Shown here: positions 26,318 to 33,145 of the stretch, in pieces
Layout of the letters: every line of letters starts with the position of its first letter
Position numbering within the stretch: position 1 is the first letter of the stretch
Source of the DNA: TMED88 sp964515335
GTDB taxonomy: Bacteria; Myxococcota_A; UBA9160; UBA4427
Direction: 5' to 3'
Length of the DNA stretch: 64,000 nt
Assembly: GCA_964515335.1 (NCBI GenBank)
Contig: CAZETS010000002.1
Span: 59,189 to 123,188 of the forward strand
Program-made: the position numbers and the translations under genes
Notes under the pieces: generated by a model
Database searches by the model: none
Told to the model about the DNA's origin: nothing
What the model saw: the letters and a program-made list of their open reading frames with translations, nothing else

Positions 26318-27859
26318 ATGAACGCTGCAGCCAGGATGATGCGAACCGCGGTCGACGCGGGCGTCGATCTCTGCCTCGCGAACCCGGGCACGACCGAAAT
26401 GGGGCTGGTCGGCGCCCTCGACGCGACGCCCGGCATGCGCGCCGTGCTGTGTCTCTTCGAGGGCGTGTGCACCGGCGCCGCCGACGGCTACGGCCGGATG
26501 AAGGGAGCTCCGGCGCTCACCCTGCTGCACCTCGGCCCAGGGTTCGCCAACGGCGTCGCGAACCTCCACAACGCCCGCCGCGCGCGTACACCGGTCGTGA
26601 ACCTGATCGGCGACCACGCGAGCTGGCATCTGGCGGCCGACGCCCCGCTCACCTCGGACATCGAGTCACTGGCGCGGCCCGTCTCGGGATGGCTCCGCAA
26701 CACGACCAGTGCGAAGGAAGCCGCGCAGGACATGGCGGACGCGATCGTGGCCGCGGGCGGGCGCCCGGGGCAGGTGAGCACCCTGATCGTGCCCGCCGAC
26801 CACGCGATCGGGGCGGCGAGCTCACGGGTCGACGTGCCTCCCGTCACGAATGCGCCCGCTCCGAACACCGAGCGCATCGAGTCGGCGGCCCGCGCCCTCA
26901 GGGCCGGCAATGGGCCCGTGACGATCCTGCTGGGCGGCAACGCCCTCGGCGAGTGCGGACTCGCCGCCGCCGGTCGCCTGGCGGCCTCTTTCGATGCACG
27001 ACTCGTGACCGAGACCTTTCCGGCCCGCTGGGAGCGCGGCGCGACGACGCCGGCCGCGAGCCGGCTCCCGTACCTGCCCGAGCAGGCCAGCGCCTTCCTC
27101 GAAAACGACGCCCTGCTGCTGCTCGCCGGCGCGTCGAGCCCCGTGGCCTTCTTCGGCTACCCGGGCCTGCCGAGCGAGATCGCACCGGACGTGCCGCGCT
27201 GCGCGCTCGCGTCACCCGACGAGGACGCGGCCGCCGCACTCGAACAGCTCGCCGATGCGCTCGATGCGCGCGGCGCGCCCGCCCCGCCGGCCGCCCGGGC
27301 GACGCCCGCGCCCACCGGCGCACTCGACCCGGGCAAGCTCGGCGCCCTGCTCGCCGCCCACCTGCCCGAGGGCGCCATCGTGGTCGACGAGGCCGCCACC
27401 AGCGGCCTGCCCTTCTACCTGATGAGCGACGGCGCGCCGCCCCACAGCCTGCTGACGCTGACCGGCGGCGCGATCGGACAGGGACCGCCCTGCGCGACGG
27501 GCGCCGCCCTCGCCTGCCCCGATCGCACCGTGATCGACTTCCAGGCCGACGGCAGCGCGCTGTACACCTTCCAGGCCCTCTGGACCCAGGCCCGTGAGGG
27601 ACTGCGCGTGGTGACGCTGCTCTGCTCCAACCGCGCCTACCGGATCCTGCAGGTCGAGCTCGGTCGCGCGGGCATCGCCGAGCCGGGCCCGAAGGCGATG
27701 TCGCTCACCTCCCTCGAGCAGCCGGTGATCGACTGGGTGAAGCTCGCCGGGAGCCTCGGTGTCCCGGGCGAGCGCGTCGAGACCGCCGAGGCTCTCGACC
27801 AGGCCCTCGGCCGAGCGCTGGCGGCCTCCGGCCCCGTGCTGATCGAGGTGGCGCTCTGA
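26318..27859 (+). CDS. Thiamine-diphosphate enzyme, acetolactate-synthase-large-subunit-like
   Basis: A 513-residue TPP-dependent enzyme of the IlvB/benzoylformate-decarboxylase superfamily. Residues 1-170 form the PYR domain with the catalytic Glu in LFEGVCTGAADGYGR; the middle is the Rossmann-like domain; the C-terminal PP domain has the metal/TPP motif ADGSALYTFQALWTQ...NRAY with the normal Gly of GDG replaced by Ala. It belongs to the family usually annotated acetolactate synthase large subunit-like, whose actual reaction is often unknown; no small regulatory subunit or ilvC is next to it. ATG 26318 has CGGAGG six bases upstream. Confidence 0.8.
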   Translation: MNAAARMMRTAVDAGVDLCLANPGTTEMGLVGALDATPGMRAVLCLFEGVCTGAADGYGRMKGAPALTLLHLGPGFANGVANLHNARRARTPVVNLIGDHASWHLAADAPLTSDIESLARPVSGWLRNTTSAKEAAQDMADAIVAAGGRPGQVSTLIVPADHAIGAASSRVDVPPVTNAPAPNTERIESAARALRAGNGPVTILLGGNALGECGLAAAGRLAASFDARLVTETFPARWERGATTPAASRLPYLPEQASAFLENDALLLLAGASSPVAFFGYPGLPSEIAPDVPRCALASPDEDAAAALEQLADALDARGAPAPPAARATPAPTGALDPGKLGALLAAHLPEGAIVVDEAATSGLPFYLMSDGAPPHSLLTLTGGAIGQGPPCATGAALACPDRTVIDFQADGSALYTFQALWTQAREGLRVVTLLCSNRAYRILQVELGRAGIAEPGPKAMSLTSLEQPVIDWVKLAGSLGVPGERVETAEALDQALGRALAASGPVLIEVAL

Positions 27860-27862
27860 CCC

Positions 27863-30832
27863 TCACCCGCGGCGGCGGCGGCGGGCGCGTGCCAGCACGA
27901 CCAGCGTCGCGAGGGCAACCGCCTGTCCGAGCCCCGCGCGCGGCTCGGGCACGTTCGTCATCTCTGAGGCCAGGGTGAAGTTCGGCGGAAAGACGGTCGT
28001 CGCGGAGTCGTAGGTGGTCGTCTCGTCGACCACGATGCAGCCTTCGTAGAAGTTCAGCGCCAACCCGAAGTCGGCGCCGACCAGCGAGGCGCCGATCAGA
28101 TCGACCGGGATCTCGCCGGCCGCGGGCGTGCACCCCGTACCACCGAGGATGGGTTGCGTGGTGCCGTTTCGCGCAAAAGTCGCGCCGTCGAAGCTCGTAT
28201 CGTCGAGCCGGGCCCGGAGCAGCGTCGCCGACGTCAGATCGGCGTCGTTGAGATCGGCGTTGGTGAAATCCACGTCGTCGAGCACGGCGTTGGTGAAATC
28301 CACGTCGTCGAGCACGGCGTTGGTGAAATCCACGTCGTCGAGCACGGCGTCGGCGAGATCGACGCCCGTCAGGTCGGCGCCGGAGAAGATCGCCTCGGCG
28401 AGCTGCGCGCCGCTCATGTCGACGACGCGCAGATCCTGCCCCGAGAACGAGACCCTGCCGAGCTCGGCCCGCACGAAGCTCGCCGCGACCAGGCCATCGC
28501 TCAAGGTGGCGCCCGAGAAGTCCGCACAGTCCCCGGCCGCCGAGCAGACCGCGGAGAGGAAGTCGAAGCGCGCCCCGATCGCATCGACGTTCGAGAAGGT
28601 GGCGTTGGTGAGGTCGGCCGACGAGAAGTCGGCGCCGGCCAGGTCGATGGTCCCCGAGAGGCCGTCGAAGGTGGCGTTCGTCAGGTCCGCACCGCCAAAG
28701 CTCGGCTCGGCCGCGAGCGAGGCAGCGCTGGCGAAAGGCTCGCAGCCGACGGGATCCGCGCAGCCCAGGGAGGTGCCGTCGAAGATCGCCGCGTCGAGGG
28801 TCTCATCGGTGAAGTCCACGCCCGTCAGTGTCGCGTTCGAGAAGTCGGCTCCGGTCGCATCCGCCCCGGTGAGCGCGGCGTTCGTCAGGTTGGCCTGCGC
28901 GAAGTCGGCGCCGGTCACGTCGCGTCCCGCGAACGACACCTCGTTCAGCGTGGCGCCGGCAAAGCTCGCGCCCGACAGGTCGACGGCCGGCGGGAACGGA
29001 TCGCACGGCGTGGCGGGCGAGCAGGTCAGGTTGGCCTGGTCGAACCTCGCCCCTGCCAGAGCCGACACGCCGGTGAGATCGACGTTGGTCAGGACCTGGG
29101 CCGTGAAGTTGGCGTGGGCGAGGGTCGCGCCGGTGAGGACGACGTCGGTCAGAACGGCCTGCGCAAAGTCGGCGCCCGTCAGGTCGATCGACGAGAGATC
29201 CTGGCCCGTCAGGTCGGTCACGACGAAGCTCGCTCCCGTCAGCCCCCCCAGGCCCTGGAAGGCCGTGCAGGGCGGTGTCCCACAGCCGAGGACCACGCGG
29301 TCGAAGCTCGCGTCCGTGGCGTTGGCGCCGGCGAGCACCGCGCTGGTGAGGAGGGCGCCGGCGAGATTGGCGCGGGTCAGGTCCGCGCCGGTCAGATCGA
29401 CCTGCTCGAGATCGGCCGAGCCGAGGACCGCGTCGACGAGAATCGCGCCGGCAAAGCTCGCCGCGTAATCGGCCGTGATCGGCTGCTCCTCGGCGTCGGC
29501 GCCGGTGCGCACCACGAAGGCGTCGACGCTCGTCAGGTTCGCGCCGGTCAGGTCGAGACCGGCGAAGTCGATGCCTCCAATGTCGGCATCGGTGAGATCG
29601 AGACCGGTCACCAGGGCCAGCTGCGGGGACATGACGGTTGGATCGAAGAGCTCCAGGCAGGGGCCGGGCGTGTCCGCGACGCTCGGCAGCCGGCACGGCT
29701 CCTCGATGCCCGACAGCACCGCGTTGCGAAGGTCCGCCCCGTGAAGCTTCGCCTCGGTGGCCAGCGGCGTGAGGATCCGGACCTGGCGCATGTCGGCGCC
29801 GGAGAGATCCACCTCGACCAGACTCGGGCAGCGCTGGCTCTGGTCGGGGTCGCCGGGGCGGGCGGGCACGCACCCACCGCGCGCAAACGAGAGATCGACG
29901 CCGGTCATCACGGCGCGATCGAAGCGCGCACCGTCGACGAGCGCATTCGAGAGATTCGCGGGCTGGGCCTGAGGGGTCGGATCGCAAGCCCCGGCCATGT
30001 CGAGCGTGGTGAAGCAGGCGTCGGAGAAGTCGACCCGGAGCAGGTCGGTCGCGCGCAGGTCGACGGGTGTGCCGCCCGAGTCGACGAGCCGCCCGTACTG
30101 GAAGAGCCCGTCGGAGAGGATCGCGAACTGGAGCTGCACGGCCTCGAGACTGGGACAGGTCGCGACATCGGGCGGATCGACGACCGGGTCGGCGACCGAA
30201 TCGCCGCAGCGCGCATCGAGGCGGGTGAGATCGGCGAGCGTGAGATTCACCCCGGCGAGATCCGCCCCGACGACCCGGCCGTCGCGCAGCGACGCCGAGC
30301 CGAGCATCGCGCCGGGCAGCGTGGCGTCCGTCAGGTCGATGCCCACGAGCTGAGCGTTGGCGCCGAGCAGGCCGGTCAGATCGGCGCCCACGAAGGAGGC
30401 CGACAGCAGGTTGATCGAGCCGAAGCCCGCCCCCACCAGCGAAGCACCGTCGAAGACGGGCGCGGTGCCCGTCGCGAACCTCAGGTCGGCCGCATCCAGG
30501 GTCGAGTCGCTCCAGTCCCCGCCCGACAGCTCGGCCCCGTCGAGCACGAGATTCAGCCCGCTGAGATTCGTGGCGCTCACGCGGGTCAGGTCGGCGAAGC
30601 TCAGATCGGCATCGTCGAAGATCGCCATGTCGAGGAGCGAAGGGCTCCCGGTCGCCGGGTCCGGCGAAAGATCGACCCCGTCGAGCGTCTGCCCCGAGTG
30701 ATCGTGCGCCGTGTGGTCCGTGCCGCGCGCGTCCATGCCCGGCATCAAGTCCGTGCTCTGAGCCCAGACGCCACCCGCGAGCAAGACCAGGGCGCCGGCC
30801 GGCAGCGCCACACACCAACGAAATGCCCGCAC
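27863..30832 (-). CDS. Giant pentapeptide-repeat protein with PEP-CTERM sorting signal
   Basis: Exported cell-surface protein of about 989 residues. GTG 30832 (GAGG about 8 bases upstream) opens a signal peptide with core LPAGALVLLAGGVWA. Almost all of the rest is A(D/N)LXX-type pentapeptide repeats, which fold as a right-handed quadrilateral beta-helix, interrupted by short Cys-containing loops such as CGTPPC and CSPATPC. The last 29 residues are VPEP, a hydrophobic helix and RARRRRRG, the PEP-CTERM signal recognised by exosortase. It should be cut and transferred to the outer surface or exopolysaccharide. No exosortase is in the window. Its stop is three bases from that of the TPP enzyme (convergent). 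Confidence 0.85.
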   Translation of the reverse strand: MRAFRWCVALPAGALVLLAGGVWAQSTDLMPGMDARGTDHTAHDHSGQTLDGVDLSPDPATGSPSLLDMAIFDDADLSFADLTRVSATNLSGLNLVLDGAELSGGDWSDSTLDAADLRFATGTAPVFDGASLVGAGFGSINLLSASFVGADLTGLLGANAQLVGIDLTDATLPGAMLGSASLRDGRVVGADLAGVNLTLADLTRLDARCGDSVADPVVDPPDVATCPSLEAVQLQFAILSDGLFQYGRLVDSGGTPVDLRATDLLRVDFSDACFTTLDMAGACDPTPQAQPANLSNALVDGARFDRAVMTGVDLSFARGGCVPARPGDPDQSQRCPSLVEVDLSGADMRQVRILTPLATEAKLHGADLRNAVLSGIEEPCRLPSVADTPGPCLELFDPTVMSPQLALVTGLDLTDADIGGIDFAGLDLTGANLTSVDAFVVRTGADAEEQPITADYAASFAGAILVDAVLGSADLEQVDLTGADLTRANLAGALLTSAVLAGANATDASFDRVVLGCGTPPCTAFQGLGGLTGASFVVTDLTGQDLSSIDLTGADFAQAVLTDVVLTGATLAHANFTAQVLTNVDLTGVSALAGARFDQANLTCSPATPCDPFPPAVDLSGASFAGATLNEVSFAGRDVTGADFAQANLTNAALTGADATGADFSNATLTGVDFTDETLDAAIFDGTSLGCADPVGCEPFASAASLAAEPSFGGADLTNATFDGLSGTIDLAGADFSSADLTNATFSNVDAIGARFDFLSAVCSAAGDCADFSGATLSDGLVAASFVRAELGRVSFSGQDLRVVDMSGAQLAEAIFSGADLTGVDLADAVLDDVDFTNAVLDDVDFTNAVLDDVDFTNADLNDADLTSATLLRARLDDTSFDGATFARNGTTQPILGGTGCTPAAGEIPVDLIGASLVGADFGLALNFYEGCIVVDETTTYDSATTVFPPNFTLASEMTNVPEPRAGLGQAVALATLVVLARARRRRRG
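28256..28350. repeat. Three perfect 30-base tandem repeats inside the pentapeptide gene
   Basis: The 30-base unit starting TGGTGAAATCCACGTCGTCG occurs at 28261-28290, 28291-28320 and 28321-28350 with no differences, and GGCGT at 28256-28260 extends the first copy. It encodes VDFTNAVLDD three times (the last copy changes just beyond the unit). The perfect identity indicates recent duplication. Confidence 0.9.
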
Positions 30833-30989
30833 GAGTGACCTCGGAGACCTCTGGACGTCGGGGCGCACACGGGGCAGAGCGGACCGGGCACACCCCCTGC
30901 GCGGTCGGCTCTCGCGTCTCTGACACCACCCGCGGTGCCGGCGTTGCAGGGTCGCACACCCCGACAACGCCGGCACCCGGACCCCTGCG

Positions 30990-32711
30990 TCACGCCTCGC
31001 GATCGCGGAGCGCGCGATTGACGCCCGAGAGCACCGCCCGCAGCGCCGCCACTACCGTGCTCTCGTCGCGCCCGGCCCCGTGCCACGCCCGCCCCCGCGC
31101 ATCCACGACCTCCACGTAGGCCATCGCGCTGGCGTCGGCCCCCTGGCCGAGCGCGTGCTCGCGGAAGTCCGACAGCCGCAAACCCGGCTCGAAGGCCTCG
31201 GCGAGCGCGCCGAAGAACGCATCGATGGGGCCGTTACCCGTCCCCTCCACCACGACCTCCTCGGCTCCGCGAGTCACGCCCGCCCTCACCTGCCAGCGCC
31301 CGTTGCCACACGACTCGATCCGGCAACGTTCCGTCACGATTCCCAGCGGCCCGCATTCGGCGAGGTACTCGCGCTCGAACAGCGCGCCGATCGCCTCCGA
31401 ACCCACTTCACTGCCGCTCGCCTCCGCGGCCCGCTGCACGACGCGCTGGAACTCGATCTGCATCCGCCGCGGCAGCTGGACGCCGTGGTCCTGCTCGAGC
31501 ACCCACGCCACGCCGCCCTTGCCCGACTGGCTGTTCACGCGGATCAGCTCGTCGTAGCTCCGGCCGACGTGGGTCGGATCGAGCGGCAGGTAGGGGACCT
31601 CCCACACGTCCGAATCGGACGACTCGAGGGCCGCCATGCCCTTGCGGATCGCGTCCTGATGGGAGCCCGAGAACGCCGTGAAGACGAGATCACCCGCATA
31701 GGGGTGCCGCGGATGCACGGGCAGCCCGGTGCATTCCTCGGCCACGCGCACCAGCTCGTTGATGTCGCGCAGGTCGAGCTGCGGATCGACGCCCTGGGTG
31801 AACATGTTGAGCGCCAACGTGATCAGGTCGACGTTGCCGGTCCGCTCACCGTTTCCGAAGAGCGTGCCCTCGACGCGGTCGGCGCCGGCCAGCAACGCCA
31901 GCTCGGCGGCCGCCACCGCGGTGCCGCGGTCGTTGTGGGGATGCACCGAGAGCACCATGCGGTCGCGCCCGCTGACGTGCCGCGCGAAGTACTCGATGCG
32001 ATCCGCGTACACGTTGGGCGTGGACATCTCCACCGTCGCCGGCAGGTTCACGATCATCTTCGTCTCGGCGGTCGGCTCCCAGATGGCCATCACCGCTTCG
32101 ACGATCTCGATCGAGAAGTCGAGTTCCGTGCCCGTGAAGCTCTCCGGCGAGTACTCGTAGACCACCTCCGTGCCGTCGGCCCGCTCGGCGAGCTCCCGGA
32201 CCAGCTCGGCGCCACGCCGCGCGATGTCGACGATGCCTGCACGCCCCTGTTGGAAGACCACGCGCCGCTGCAGCTCGGAGGTCGAGTTGTAGAGGTGCAC
32301 GATCGCCCGCGGAACGCCACGGAGAGCCTCGAAGGTCGGGCGGATCAGCTCGTCGCGCGCCTGGGTGAGCACCTGCACGGTGACGTCGGCGGGAATCGCC
32401 CGCTCCTCGACGAGCGCGCGCAGGAACGCCCGCTCGGTCTCGGACGCGCTCGGAAAGCCCACCTCGATTTCGCGCACGCCGATGTCGACGAGGCGATCGA
32501 AGAGCCTCCGCTTGCGCTCGGGCCCCATCGGCTCGATGAGCGCCTGGTTGCCGTCGCGCAGGTCGACGCTGCACCACGCCGGCGCGCGCTCGATGGTTCG
32601 ATCGGGCCAGCGGCGGTCGGCCAGCGCGACGGTCTCGTAGGGGCGATAGCGCCCGGCGCTCGGCGCGGCGCCGCTCGCCGCCGCCTCGGCCTCTCGTGCT
32701 CGAATGGACAT
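30990..32711 (-). CDS. leuA: 2-isopropylmalate synthase
   Basis: First committed step of leucine synthesis: acetyl-CoA plus 2-oxoisovalerate gives 2-isopropylmalate; cytoplasmic. The 573 residues match the longer yeast/actinobacterial type: opening RYRPYETVALADRRWPDRTI, CSVDLRDGNQALIEPM with the metal-binding Asp, SVHPHNDRGTAVA with the metal His pair, FGNGERTGNVD, then a C-terminal LeuA dimer/regulatory domain (about 430-573) that senses leucine. ATG 32711 has AAGGAG just upstream. The preceding 300 bases hold a leucine-rich leader peptide and three hairpins, so leucine-controlled attenuation is likely. Confidence 0.95.
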   Translation of the reverse strand: MSIRAREAEAAASGAAPSAGRYRPYETVALADRRWPDRTIERAPAWCSVDLRDGNQALIEPMGPERKRRLFDRLVDIGVREIEVGFPSASETERAFLRALVEERAIPADVTVQVLTQARDELIRPTFEALRGVPRAIVHLYNSTSELQRRVVFQQGRAGIVDIARRGAELVRELAERADGTEVVYEYSPESFTGTELDFSIEIVEAVMAIWEPTAETKMIVNLPATVEMSTPNVYADRIEYFARHVSGRDRMVLSVHPHNDRGTAVAAAELALLAGADRVEGTLFGNGERTGNVDLITLALNMFTQGVDPQLDLRDINELVRVAEECTGLPVHPRHPYAGDLVFTAFSGSHQDAIRKGMAALESSDSDVWEVPYLPLDPTHVGRSYDELIRVNSQSGKGGVAWVLEQDHGVQLPRRMQIEFQRVVQRAAEASGSEVGSEAIGALFEREYLAECGPLGIVTERCRIESCGNGRWQVRAGVTRGAEEVVVEGTGNGPIDAFFGALAEAFEPGLRLSDFREHALGQGADASAMAYVEVVDARGRAWHGAGRDESTVVAALRAVLSGVNRALRDREA

Positions 32712-32800
32712 CTCGTCTCCTTCCTGGGTGGGGCCCGCCCAACGGACCGCCGGAGGAGAACGAGCGAGGGCACCTCCCTCGCGTCGAGTCGGCTCGCGCT

Positions 32801-32839
32801 GGGGGCCGCCGGAGCGCTCTGCTCGTCCCGGCGGCCCCC
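32801..32839 (-). promoter_or_regulatory. Hairpin 3 of the leuA leader
   Basis: Twelve-base perfect arms GGGGGCCGCCGG (32801-32812) and CCGGCGGCCCCC (32828-32839) around a 15-base loop, about 90 bases upstream of the leuA ATG. It is the last strong hairpin before the gene. No T-run follows. Confidence 0.6.
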
Positions 32840-32842
32840 GGA

Positions 32843-32889
32843 AGCACGAAGCCCCCTCCGGCCGGCGCGGCGGGAGAGGGCTTCGTGCT
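32843..32889 (-). promoter_or_regulatory. Hairpin 2 of the leuA leader (attenuator candidate)
   Basis: Twelve-base perfect arms AGCACGAAGCCC (32843-32854) and GGGCTTCGTGCT (32878-32889), with further partial pairing inside. It lies about 50 bases after the leader-peptide stop, in the place of an attenuator or antiterminator. Because no T-run follows, termination would have to be Rho-assisted, or the control is translational. Confidence 0.6.
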
Positions 32890-32901
32890 GCTTGCAGCTG
32901 G

Positions 32902-32919
32902 GCCGATCCTGAGATCGGC
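32902..32919 (-). promoter_or_regulatory. Hairpin 1 of the leuA leader
   Basis: Seven-base arms GCCGATC (32902-32908) and GATCGGC (32913-32919) with a four-base loop, just downstream of the leader peptide. A ribosome stalled at the leucine codons or released at the stop could change its folding relative to hairpin 2. Confidence 0.5.
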
Positions 32920-32941
32920 GCCGTCGAATCCGGGCTTTCGC

Positions 32942-33019
32942 CTAGGCCTCCCCCGCCCCGCTAAGTGCGAGTCCTAGCGGTAGAGCGAGTCGGACGAGGG
33001 CCTGAGCCGGAATCGACAT
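32942..33019 (-). CDS. leuL: Leucine-rich leader peptide of leuA
   Basis: A 25-residue open frame, ATG 33019 to TAG 32942. Six residues are leucine, clustered at positions 8, 11, 13, 15, 17 and 19 (VRLALPLGLAL). Their codons are CTC, CTC, CTA, CTA, CTC and CTT; CTA and CTT stand out in a GC-rich genome where CTG and CTC dominate. AAGGAAAA lies 7-13 bases upstream. It is followed by three hairpins and then leuA, the standard layout of ribosome-mediated attenuation: leucine starvation stalls the ribosome on the leader and alters downstream folding. Expression is inferred. Confidence 0.75.
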   Translation of the reverse strand: MSIPAQALVRLALPLGLALSGAGEA

Positions 33020-33028
33020 GATTTTTCC

Positions 33029-33057
33029 TTGGTACCCGACCACCGCGGGTGCGTCAA
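33029..33057 (-). promoter_or_regulatory. Candidate promoter of the leuL-leuA transcript
   Basis: On the minus strand TTGACG (33057-33052) and TACCAA (33034-33029) are 17 bases apart; the -10 match is weak. The -10 ends 9 bases from the leuL ATG, the same spacing as at the BMP operon. The -35 is part of a nine-base inverted repeat, TGCGTCAAG (33050-33058) and CTTGACGCA (33102-33110). Confidence 0.4.
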
Positions 33058-33145
33058 GCGCAGCGCCGGTTCCGGGGGGGATCGGCAGACCCGCACCCGG
33101 ACTTGACGCAACACACGAGTGCAGCGCGGCGCCGGGCCGGAGCCA

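Noticed and set aside
28154..30838. Repetitive plus-strand frame opposite the pentapeptide gene
   Set aside because: Its repeats only mirror the pentapeptide repeats on the other strand; no signal peptide or family pattern.
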